Shown here one piece after another: positions 1 through 5,673 of a DNA stretch of 6,964 nucleotides. The stretch comes from Candidatus Sulfotelmatobacter sp. (GTDB taxonomy: Bacteria > Acidobacteriota > Terriglobia > Terriglobales > Acidobacteriaceae), in contig JASHRB010000339.1 in the NCBI GenBank assembly GCA_030037575.1, positions 1 to 6,964 on the forward strand. Direction: 5' to 3'. Made by a program: the position numbers and the translations under genes. Every line of letters starts with the position of its first letter. Positions within the stretch are counted from its first letter, which is position 1. A model generated the notes under the pieces. It saw nothing but the letters and a program-made list of their open reading frames with translations, searched no databases and had not been told where the DNA came from.

Positions 1-4
1 ACCT

Positions 5-26
5 CGCCACCCGTAAGCGGGTGGCG
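5..26. other. Perfect 9-bp hairpin at left edge, possible terminator of an upstream gene
   Basis: CGCCACCCG (5-13) and CGGGTGGCG (18-26) are perfect reverse complements around a TAAG loop. ACC (1-3) and GGT (27-29) could extend the stem past a bulged T. There is no clear T-run on either side (GGTTTGCC follows on +), so it is only terminator-like. The gene it would end lies outside the window. It could equally be a dispersed palindromic repeat. Confidence 0.5.
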
Positions 27-29
27 GGT

Positions 30-59
30 TTGCCTCGTGTCCTGGAAACGCACTAAACT
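30..59 (+). promoter_or_regulatory. Candidate sigma70-like promoter for the GNAT gene
   Basis: TTGCCT (30-35) and TAAACT (54-59) each match four of six consensus bases, with an 18-base spacer. Transcription would begin near 66, inside the longer reading of the GNAT frame. That fits the GTG start at 119 better than the ATG at 62. Both hexamers are weak, so this is a suggestion only. Confidence 0.25.
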
Positions 60-118
60 CGATGGTCTGCAATCGCAAATGGGGAGGCGGAATTTCCAGC
101 CCATTTTGCAGGAGCCCC

Positions 119-1063
119 GTGGAGATTCTCGACCTCAGGCATTTTTCCTCCGTGGATCTGCGCCCGCTGCTCGATGACGAAACCCGAGTCTGGGCGAGCC
201 TGCTCTCGTGGGATTACAACGGGTCGGCGGAGATGATTCTCCGTTACGTCGATGCCAAAATTCTTCCCGGGTACGCTGCCATCGAGCGCGGCCGCATTTT
301 CGGCTACAGCTTTTTCGTATACGAAGGCAGCAAAGGCGTGGTCGGCGATTTGTTCGTGGCCAACGGAGGACGCTTTGAAAATCCGCGTGCAGTCGAAATC
401 AAGTTGCTCACCCATGTGATCGAGACGCTGCAGCAATCTCCCGGAATTCGTCGCGTGGAGGCGCAGTTGCTGGCGCATCAAGCGGGAAGCGTGGCTCGAC
501 CCTTTCTCGACCAGGGATTTCAGCGGCATCCACGGCTGTTTATGGTCTTGCCGCTCATCAGCAGTGCGCCGCAGCCTTCCGCAAAACATCCCGACATCGA
601 AATCCGCCGCTGGACCGAAGCCGATTATCAGCCCGCCGCGGCGGTGATTACCGCTGCCTATCGCGGTCACGTGGATGCCCAGATTAACGATCAATACCAC
701 ACTCTGGCCGGTTCGCTGCGCTTTCTGAACAACATTGTTCGCTTTCCCGGCTGCGGATTATTCGACATCGAATCTTCCTTCGCAGCCCTGGATCGCAAGG
801 CGAAGAATCTGATCGGGCTGATTCTCTGCTCGCGAGTACGCGGCGATGTAGGCCACGTTACCCAGGTGTGCGTGCTGCCGGAGTACCGCTCCCGCGGGAT
901 CGGCCAATCCTTGCTCGCCGCAACCACGACCAATCTTCGCAAGCGGGGCTTCACCATGCTGTCATTGACGGTGACCGAAGCGAATGCGGGAGCGGTTGCG
1001 CTGTATCGCCGTCTGCATTTCGAATCGAAGAGAGTGTTCGACGCATTCGTGTGGCAGGGATAG
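119..1063 (+). CDS. GNAT-family N-acetyltransferase, tandem GNAT architecture
   Basis: Predicted cytosolic acyl-CoA-dependent N-acetyltransferase of 314 residues; the substrate cannot be told. The C-terminal half is a clear GNAT domain (about 160-310). It begins IEIRRWTEADY, has the acyl-CoA pyrophosphate loop in HVTQVCVLPEYRSRGIG (246-262, Q/RxxGxG/A type), and ends with the usual NAG...ALYRRLHF helix and strand (289-301). The N-terminal half (about 1-146) has a GNAT-like strand order (GYSFFVYEGSKGVVGDLFV, then a helix, then FLDQGFQRHPRLFMVLPL) but no RxxGxG loop, so it is probably a degenerate, non-catalytic copy. The frame is open from an ATG at 62, but the extra 19 residues (Cys/Gly-rich) look non-coding. 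GTG 119 follows AGGAG (110-114) by 4 bases and opens with EILDLRHFSS, a natural-looking start. The gene is convergent with its right neighbour, with only 20 bases between stops and no terminator there. Confidence 0.85.
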   Translation: MEILDLRHFSSVDLRPLLDDETRVWASLLSWDYNGSAEMILRYVDAKILPGYAAIERGRIFGYSFFVYEGSKGVVGDLFVANGGRFENPRAVEIKLLTHVIETLQQSPGIRRVEAQLLAHQAGSVARPFLDQGFQRHPRLFMVLPLISSAPQPSAKHPDIEIRRWTEADYQPAAAVITAAYRGHVDAQINDQYHTLAGSLRFLNNIVRFPGCGLFDIESSFAALDRKAKNLIGLILCSRVRGDVGHVTQVCVLPEYRSRGIGQSLLAATTTNLRKRGFTMLSLTVTEANAGAVALYRRLHFESKRVFDAFVWQG

Positions 1064-1083
1064 ACGAAGGCGAGGGTGGACCG

Positions 1084-1266
1084 CTACCTGCGCACCAACC
1101 ACATTGCCCAACCCGCCACCAGTACCCCGCCGAGAAACATCACGAAGCAACACAGGCCGTAGCGGACCATGTCGCGCACGGACTCACGATGCGTAATGCC
1201 GAAAACGATAGAGGCAAAGAGGGCGAACACAAGAGCCGCGCTGAAGTGGGTGAGCTGAACCGTCAT
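1084..1266 (-). CDS. 60-residue two-helix membrane protein, hypothetical
   Basis: Small predicted inner-membrane protein of 60 residues with two hydrophobic segments (about 6-23 and 35-57). They are joined by a short polar, basic loop (THRESVRDMVRYG), and the protein ends in RR. It has no recognisable catalytic motif. Its ATG overlaps the stop of the preceding gene as ATGA (1263-1266), which implies translational coupling. A GGA about 9 bases upstream is the only Shine-Dalgarno hint. The coding-like composition, the overlap and the sensible membrane topology argue that it is real. I recall similar short proteins in Acidobacteriota but cannot confirm this. It is the last gene of the minus-strand series and stops 20 bases from the convergent acetyltransferase. 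Function unknown; it could be an accessory subunit of the membrane protein encoded just before it. Confidence 0.75.
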   Translation of the reverse strand: MTVQLTHFSAALVFALFASIVFGITHRESVRDMVRYGLCCFVMFLGGVLVAGWAMWLVRR

Positions 1267-1679
1267 TGCTTTTTTCCGATGGCGATGTGATAGGCGTCGG
1301 CGACCGCGATGAAATTCAGCAAGCCGGCAACGATCATGAACTTGGTTCCGTAATCCGCAGTTGCCAGAGCGATTGCGCCCAGTCCCCAGTTCATGGCCAG
1401 GGAGACGATATAAAAGGCCCCCGCGCCCAAATCTCCGATGAATCCCAGCATGTCCAGAATGTCGCCACCGTTTGCCTTGTAGATGTGCCCTTGCATCAGC
1501 AGGCCGAGCACAAACAGCGTTCCGATCGAGGCCAGCAGCAGCCCGCCTCGAATCCAGCGCTTCTGAATGATGTGGCCCGCGCCGGGAATGATCCAGCCCA
1601 CCGCAGGTGCGAGAATCGCGAGTGTTCCGGCATTGGGCGGCGCCGGCGGTTTGGGTTTGCCGAGGGTGGAATTGGTCAT
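1263..1679 (-). CDS. Four-helix membrane protein, DUF6677-like
   Basis: Predicted inner-membrane protein of 138 residues. A Pro/Lys-rich N-terminal tail (1-16) is followed by hydrophobic segments at about 18-37, 44-63, 78-101 and 113-134. Two features stand out. GWIIPGAGHIIQKRWIRG (28-45) is a turn-containing PGxGH motif like that of TM2/DUF6677-type small membrane proteins. LNFIAVADAYHIA (121-133) lies in the last helix. The DUF6677 assignment is recall of the family pattern, not a search result; no enzymatic function is known to me. Its ATG shares one base with the stop of the M24 peptidase gene (TGATG, 1677-1681), and its own stop overlaps the next start by four bases. There is no good Shine-Dalgarno sequence of its own, so expression probably depends on re-initiation after the peptidase gene. 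Confidence 0.8.
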   Translation of the reverse strand: MTNSTLGKPKPPAPPNAGTLAILAPAVGWIIPGAGHIIQKRWIRGGLLLASIGTLFVLGLLMQGHIYKANGGDILDMLGFIGDLGAGAFYIVSLAMNWGLGAIALATADYGTKFMIVAGLLNFIAVADAYHIAIGKKQ

Positions 1680-2845
1680 CAGATGGTTACAATCTCTCGT
1701 TGGATGCTGCCCGTCACTTCCGCCGATTTCGTGCGCACCAGCACATTCACTTCGCTGCGCACGCCGAACTCGGGCAGATAAATGCCGGGCTCAATCGAAA
1801 AGCAGGAGTTGGGAAGAATTTGCCGCTCGTCGTGAATTTCCAGGTCGTCCATGTTCGCGCCATTGGAATGGACGTCGGTGCCGAGCGAATGTCCGGTGCG
1901 ATGAATGAAGTACTCGCCGAATCCGTTCTGCTTGATGTGATTGCGCGTGGCCCGGTCGACTTCCCATCCGGCAAGGCGGCGTCCGGCGTGGACCGCCTCG
2001 ATCACCGTCTTGACCCCCGCATCGCGCGCATCGCGCACCACCTCGAATACCTGGTGCATCCGCCCGGTGGCCGCCTTGCCCACGAAACCCACCCAGGTGA
2101 TGTCGTAATACACCGAGTGCGGAACATTTTTCTTTCCCCACACATCCAGCAAAATCCAATCTCCCGAGCGAATCGGAACCGGACAATCGGCGCGCGGTTC
2201 GTAGTGCGGATTGCCGGCGTTGGCATTCACAGCCACAACCGGCGGATCGTCGGTGATCAGATTTTCCCGATGGAACGCTTCCATGAACCATCGCTGAATC
2301 TCATGTTCCGTGGTGCCCCCATGGCGAACTCGACGACCGATTTCCTTGAAGGCTTCGGCGGTGATGGCATCGATCGAATCGCGCGCCGCGAAGTGGGTTT
2401 TGATCTGCTCCTCGCTCCAGGTGGCTTCAAACTGTGCGACCAGATCGGCCGAACTGACGATGTTCTTTCCCAAGCCGCGAAGCAAATCGATGGTTCCGCC
2501 GTCCACCAGAGAAATCGAGAAGACAAAATTGTTGGGGGAATACTGCATGGCGATGTCGCGGCATGGGGCGAGCATCGCCTTCAGCCCATCGAAAAGTTCC
2601 TGCCATCCCGAATATTGCCCCTTGCTGCCGGGCAACGAATCCAGATGGCCGGCTTCAATTTTGTGCACCAGCTTTGCCGGTTCGCCCTGCGCCGGGATCA
2701 GATAAAACCAGCGCCGCGTGACCATGGTTCCGGCGGGCAGACCGAGCACGCGGTAAGCAATGGGATCGCGATGATGATGATCGTAAAAAAGCCAGGCGTC
2801 GATGTTGCGTTCGCGCAGCGTAGACTGGATAGCCTGCAGATCCAT
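1679..2845 (-). CDS. M24-family metallopeptidase (Xaa-Pro peptidase-like)
   Basis: Cytosolic 388-residue protein with the pita-bread peptidase fold, probably cleaving X-Pro peptides (prolidase or aminopeptidase P type). The N-terminal creatinase-like domain (about 1-140) is followed by the catalytic domain (about 145-388). All five expected metal ligands are visible: D234 (LLDVWG), D248 (YDITWVGF), H319 (HRTGHSLG), E352 (SIEPGIY) and E365 (RSEVNVLV). H214 in GNPHYEP and H326 in GTDVHSNG match further active-site histidines. The protein should therefore be an active dinuclear enzyme. Exact specificity (dipeptide versus longer peptide) cannot be read from sequence. The ATG follows GAAG by about 7 bases. 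The gene begins 52 bases after the alkylation-repair gene and is coupled to the two membrane-protein genes downstream. There is no signal peptide. Confidence 0.93.
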   Translation of the reverse strand: MDLQAIQSTLRERNIDAWLFYDHHHRDPIAYRVLGLPAGTMVTRRWFYLIPAQGEPAKLVHKIEAGHLDSLPGSKGQYSGWQELFDGLKAMLAPCRDIAMQYSPNNFVFSISLVDGGTIDLLRGLGKNIVSSADLVAQFEATWSEEQIKTHFAARDSIDAITAEAFKEIGRRVRHGGTTEHEIQRWFMEAFHRENLITDDPPVVAVNANAGNPHYEPRADCPVPIRSGDWILLDVWGKKNVPHSVYYDITWVGFVGKAATGRMHQVFEVVRDARDAGVKTVIEAVHAGRRLAGWEVDRATRNHIKQNGFGEYFIHRTGHSLGTDVHSNGANMDDLEIHDERQILPNSCFSIEPGIYLPEFGVRSEVNVLVRTKSAEVTGSIQREIVTI

Positions 2846-2857
2846 GGGCGAACTTCT

Positions 2858-2869
2858 ATTGTAAACAAT
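2858..2869. promoter_or_regulatory. Palindrome over a possible -10 element upstream of the M24 gene
   Basis: ATTGT-TT-ACAAT is a perfect 5-2-5 inverted repeat. In the minus direction it contains TACAAT (2863-2858), five of six bases of the sigma70 -10 consensus, only 12 bases before the ATG. No good -35 is present 16-18 bases upstream. If used, transcripts would have a leader of about six bases. It may be an operator, a weak internal promoter, or chance. Confidence 0.25.
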
Positions 2870-2897
2870 GAGGAGATTTTGGGCGAATCGCGAGCGG

Positions 2898-3662
2898 CTA
2901 TCTTGCTCGCGCCTTGGTTTTTCGCCGAAGGGAGGCGGGGGACAAAACCCGCCTTTTTACTTCGTCGGGCAGGGTTTCGCACGCCGTGCGCAGCACCAGC
3001 CGGGGAGCACGTTCGCGCATCCTCATCAGATAAGGAGCTGTTCTTCCGGCGTCAAATTTGGCGGTTTCGCGCAACAGCCACCCCAATCCCTTCTGCACCA
3101 TGTCGTCCTCGTCGGCAAGCAGACAATCGCAAAGGTTTCTGATCTCGGGGAAAAACATTTTGCGGCGCGTCCCGCGAATCAGTGCCACGCAGGCGGCTCT
3201 GCGACGCCATCGATTCGGGGACTTGGCCCATCCCATCACCGTTTTCACGCGCCTTGGCTTCGCGATCACCAGGGGCGCAATTAAGTCGTGCACCAGCGAA
3301 TCGTGATCGGCCCAACCGTGGATGCGATCGAGCCATGATTCGAATAATGTGAATTCGGAATCGCCGAACTCCCGCTCGAGGTTTTCGAGCAAGAAGACGG
3401 CAGCGATTTTTTCTTCCGCTACCCCACCGCAGAAAAGCTGGTCGGCAACTTGAATGAGAAAATCGAGCTCATGCTCGCTTCTGATCTCGCGGCGAAATTG
3501 CCGCGATGCTCGACGCAAGTCGGCGGTACGCCCTGCGGCCGACTTGCTTTCTGGCGGCAAGAATCGCTGCACCGCCGCTGCGTGTTTGACCGGTCCGCCG
3601 CCTTGCAAAGCACGACGGATCTGCGCCGCGACCCCGGCGGGCGTCTGAGGCTTCGGGAGCAT
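2898..3662 (-). CDS. DNA alkylation repair protein, AlkD-like HEAT-repeat glycosylase
   Basis: Predicted 254-residue, all-helical DNA glycosylase of the AlkD family (DNA_alkylation_repair domain, about residues 10-240), which excises alkylated bases such as 3-methyladenine or 7-methylguanine. Supporting motifs: W117 and D121 in GWADHDSLVHDLIAP have the W-x3-D spacing of the AlkD catalytic pair. RWRRRAACVAL (151-161) matches the Arg-rich DNA-backbone-contacting helix. QKGLGWLLRE (190-199) supplies the second conserved tryptophan, W195. The assignment of these residues to AlkD W109/D113/R148/W187 is from memory. Length is slightly above the usual 220-240; the excess is a basic C-terminal tail (about 240-254, SLRRKTKARAR). 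The chosen ATG has no clear Shine-Dalgarno sequence and sits directly after an A+T-rich repeat. No internal Met occurs before residue 143, so the start cannot move far unless a GTG or TTG is used. It is probably the first gene of a unit with the M24 gene. Confidence 0.88.
   Translation of the reverse strand: MLPKPQTPAGVAAQIRRALQGGGPVKHAAAVQRFLPPESKSAAGRTADLRRASRQFRREIRSEHELDFLIQVADQLFCGGVAEEKIAAVFLLENLEREFGDSEFTLFESWLDRIHGWADHDSLVHDLIAPLVIAKPRRVKTVMGWAKSPNRWRRRAACVALIRGTRRKMFFPEIRNLCDCLLADEDDMVQKGLGWLLRETAKFDAGRTAPYLMRMRERAPRLVLRTACETLPDEVKRRVLSPASLRRKTKARAR
3487..3547. repeat. Two adjacent inverted repeats inside the 5' part of the AlkD-like gene
   Basis: TCGCGGC (3487-3493) pairs perfectly with GCCGCGA (3500-3506) across six bases. 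Eight bases further on, GCAAGTCGGC (3515-3524) pairs perfectly with GCCGACTTGC (3538-3547) across 13 bases. Both fall within codons for residues about 39-59 of the AlkD-like protein, so the mRNA could form two strong consecutive hairpins there. Confidence 0.6.
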
Positions 3663-3666
3663 TCTG

Positions 3667-3712
3667 TCTTTATCTATAAATCTTTATCTTTGATCTTTAT
3701 CTCTCATCTTTG
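3667..3712. repeat. A+T-rich ~13-base tandem repeat upstream of the AlkD-like gene
   Basis: TCTTTATCT occurs exactly three times, at 3667-3675, 3681-3689 and 3694-3702 (steps of 14 and 13 bases). A partial TCTTTG lies at 3707-3712. The units read TCTTTATCTATAAA, TCTTTATCTTTGA and TCTTTATCTCTCA. On the coding strand this is a run of AGATAAAGA units ending five bases before the ATG. Its composition contrasts sharply with the G+C-rich surroundings. It fills the whole 5' leader between the preceding terminator and the start codon, where promoter and ribosome-binding site are expected. Confidence 0.7.
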
Positions 3713-3720
3713 TAGGGCAA

Positions 3721-3745
3721 GAAAAATGGCGGCCCCGCGGCCGCC
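3721..3745 (-). terminator. Intrinsic terminator of the GYD-domain gene
   Basis: Read on the minus strand, a perfect 7-bp G+C stem (GGCGGCC / GGCCGCC, 3745-3739 and 3734-3728) closes a four-base loop. A and then TTTTT follow at 3727-3722. It lies 21 bases past the GYD gene stop. It should separate the transporter/GYD unit from the AlkD-like/M24 unit. Confidence 0.8.
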
Positions 3746-3766
3746 GTCAGTTTTCTCCGGGTAATC

Positions 3767-4108
3767 CTACGCAGCTCGGGCGGCCGCCGTCGCCGGCCGG
3801 TATCCGCATTCGCGGGCCTTTCGGAGCGCCTGCACCGCCTCGTCCGGCGAAATCAGCGGGGTTGTATGAACCGACTTGCACGCTCCTCCGGCGGCGAACG
3901 CCATGGAAATGGCCGCCGCGCTCACGTTGTCGGGGAATTCGGTAATCACCACGATGTCGTAATCGCCGAACGCGAACCACGCCGTTTCGATCTTTCCTCC
4001 CAGTTTCTCAATCACCGGTCGTACGGCTTCAATCCGGTTTTGCGGATTGCCCAGCACTGCCTCCCATCCCTCGCGCGAATAGGCGACTTGCTGCAGATAA
4101 TGTGGCAT
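3767..4108 (-). CDS. GYD-domain protein
   Basis: Soluble protein of 113 residues matching the GYD family, a small ferredoxin-like (dimeric alpha-beta barrel) domain of unknown function. The domain fills residues about 4-98. The family's namesake motif appears as FGDYDIVVITEFPD (47-60). It follows an amphipathic helix (EAVRPVIEKLGGKIETAWF) and precedes a second helix (NVSAAAISMAFAAGG) and a KSVHTTPLI strand. The tail (about 104-113) is Ala-rich and probably disordered. The frame stays open 43 codons further upstream. The ATG at 4108 is preferred because a near-perfect Shine-Dalgarno, AAGGAGG (4119-4113), lies four bases before it and because the domain starts right there. It is 58 bases downstream of the transporter gene and may share its transcript. 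A terminator follows. Confidence 0.9.
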   Translation of the reverse strand: MPHYLQQVAYSREGWEAVLGNPQNRIEAVRPVIEKLGGKIETAWFAFGDYDIVVITEFPDNVSAAAISMAFAAGGACKSVHTTPLISPDEAVQALRKARECGYRPATAAARAA

Positions 4109-4111
4109 AGA

Positions 4112-4139
4112 GCCTCCTTGCGATTTGCTCAACGGAGGC
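4112..4139 (-). promoter_or_regulatory. Hairpin that could hide the ribosome-binding site of the GYD gene
   Basis: GCCTCC (4139-4134 on the minus strand) is exactly complementary to GGAGGC (4117-4112), which contains the Shine-Dalgarno core of the GYD gene. The loop between them is 16 bases. Pairing would sequester the ribosome-binding site. Six pairs with a long loop make it only moderately stable, so regulation is a hypothesis. Confidence 0.3.
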
Positions 4140-4166
4140 GAATGATGGCAGAGGCGGAAACCGAAG

Positions 4167-5567
4167 TCAAGCCGAGTGATTTGCCGTGTTTTTGCCCACC
4201 AGCCGGTCGTAAACCCAGAGCAAAAACGTGGTCGCAACCCCCACGGCGCTTACCGCCCACCACAGCCGTCCGGGCTGATGAGTGACTTCGCCGAAGTGGT
4301 GAATCAGCGTTCCTCCGAACCATCCTCCGATCAGCGAGCCGATTCCAATCGGCAAAAACGCAAAGCCCATGTACGTGCCTTGCTGCCCCGGCGGCGCAAG
4401 CCGGGAAATGTATTCGTAATATCGCGGCTGCTGAATGATTTCGCCCAGAGCGAGAACGAAAATGGAGAGAACGGCCGCCCAAACCGCCGGATGCCAGGCG
4501 AGAATCAGCCAGGAAAGCGAACTGATCAGCGTCCCCAAAATCACAGCCTGAAAGGCGGGAATCTTCTGGGTGAGAAAGTTCATGAGCAGAGTGAGGCAAA
4601 TTACGGTGGCTCCATCGGTGACCAAAATGTTTTCCACATTGGCGTGCGGATTGACGTATCCATGAAGGTATCCGGGCAAGCTGATGTACTGCTGCCAGAA
4701 CACAATCCAGTAGCCGGTGAAAATGATCAGAAACCACATGAACCGGCTGATGCCCGCCAGCACGAGAACGAGAAATCCCAGCCACACCCACCCGGGAACC
4801 GAACGACCGGGATAGAACGAGATCCCGATGCGAAGCAGCAGAGCGACCACGAGCAGGGGAATCACCAGCCGGTAGTTGCCGACAACCAGGCAAAAATTGC
4901 GCGCCACGGTGGCCAGCGAGGGCGGGGGCGTGTCGGCGGGCTTTCGCGGCTCGCGAAAAAAAATCAGCACGAAGAAGAACATGGCAAACACGCTGAGCGC
5001 GGCCACGCGATAAACATTTTCCACTCCCATGCGTTCATGCGCCCAGCCGGCGTACAACGGCCCCAGCGCGCCGCCGATGTTGACCAACGTGTAGTAAATC
5101 GAATATCCGGTCGAGCGCACATTTTCTTTTGACGCGTGCGCCGTGGTTCCGACCACGCAAGGTTTGACCAGGGCAACCCCAAAGGCAGGAAGAATAAGAA
5201 TGAAGCCCACAAACACAGCGAGCGGCATGCAGTTGCGCACGGGTGCCAGCCATGGCGCGGCGATCGAGCCAATCAGAAAATACGCAACCGCAAGCAGGAG
5301 ATATGCGATGGAAAGTGCGCGGCGAAATCCCAGGCGGTCGGCAGCCGCACCGCCGAAGATGGCGAGAAACCAGACCATGCCGCCGAAAATGCCGGCCAGG
5401 GTTCCGGTTTGTCGGGCCGAAAAATTCAGCCGCTCCTGCAAATAAAGCGCAAGCGAGGCGAAGGCGCCGTAGTAAGAAAGACGTTCAAAAATTTCGCTGA
5501 TGTTCGCTACCCAGAAGGGACGCTCGAACCCGGTGCGAATTTCGTGAAGACGTTCAGAGAGGGGCAA
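4167..5567 (-). CDS. POT/PTR2-family proton-coupled oligopeptide transporter
   Basis: Inner-membrane MFS protein of 466 residues, predicted to import di- or tripeptides with protons. The POT proton-coupling motif ExxER is intact in TM1 (EIFERLSYYG; E25, E28, R29). TM4 carries the conserved lysine (GVALVKPCVVG, K135). TM5 has the PTR2 signature (YSIYYTLVNIGGALGPL, 155-171), and a helix near 286-293 contains FWQQ. The TM10-11 region reads LALGEIIQQPRYYEYISRLA with conserved Glu E376, followed by APPGQQGTYMG. I count roughly 12-13 membrane helices, with a charged linker after TM6 (about 204-218). Start: the frame opens at a TTG at 5630, but the extra 21 residues are polar and unlike the family. 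TTG 5567 follows AAGGA by seven bases and gives PLSERLHEIRTGFERPFW, typical of the family. Substrate is uncertain; some POTs carry nitrate, amino acids or siderophores. Confidence 0.87.
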   Translation of the reverse strand: MPLSERLHEIRTGFERPFWVANISEIFERLSYYGAFASLALYLQERLNFSARQTGTLAGIFGGMVWFLAIFGGAAADRLGFRRALSIAYLLLAVAYFLIGSIAAPWLAPVRNCMPLAVFVGFILILPAFGVALVKPCVVGTTAHASKENVRSTGYSIYYTLVNIGGALGPLYAGWAHERMGVENVYRVAALSVFAMFFFVLIFFREPRKPADTPPPSLATVARNFCLVVGNYRLVIPLLVVALLLRIGISFYPGRSVPGWVWLGFLVLVLAGISRFMWFLIIFTGYWIVFWQQYISLPGYLHGYVNPHANVENILVTDGATVICLTLLMNFLTQKIPAFQAVILGTLISSLSWLILAWHPAVWAAVLSIFVLALGEIIQQPRYYEYISRLAPPGQQGTYMGFAFLPIGIGSLIGGWFGGTLIHHFGEVTHQPGRLWWAVSAVGVATTFLLWVYDRLVGKNTANHSA

Positions 5568-5673
5568 AGTGGCTTCCTTCTTCGTGGCGCTGCTAGCATC
5601 TCGACGGCATGATTGGCCGCAACCCTGCAATCGGCCGAAGCCGCCTCTACCGCCTTGGTTCCCCCTTGCCGTC

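Noticed and set aside
53..700. A 215-codon antisense frame over the acetyltransferase
   Set aside because: It overlaps the N-terminal half of a clear GNAT gene, has no recognisable motif, and would run through the candidate promoter.
1064..1083. Shared bidirectional terminator between the convergent acetyltransferase and 60-residue gene
   Set aside because: The 20-base gap contains no inverted repeat with a T-run, so no terminator can be supported there.
1607..3142. A 511-codon open frame on the + strand
   Set aside because: It lies antisense to the M24 gene, whose five metal ligands and family motifs are unmistakable, and to the AlkD-like gene. Its translation is rich in His/Arg/Pro and has no domain logic. 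It is a G+C-driven antisense shadow.
3667..3712. CRISPR-like array
   Set aside because: The repeat unit is only about 13 bases, A+T-rich and without distinct spacers. It is a short degenerate tandem repeat, not a CRISPR.
4129..4893. A 254-codon minus-strand frame and long + strand frames over the transporter gene
   Set aside because: These are out-of-frame or antisense readings of the POT transporter, which has intact ExxER, KP and APP motifs and membrane helices. The alternatives are Arg/Ser/His-rich.
1679..5567. A dedicated peptide uptake and degradation operon (POT transporter plus M24 peptidase)
   Set aside because: A convincing terminator at 3745-3721 and an unrelated DNA repair gene separate the two. 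Co-location is suggestive at most.
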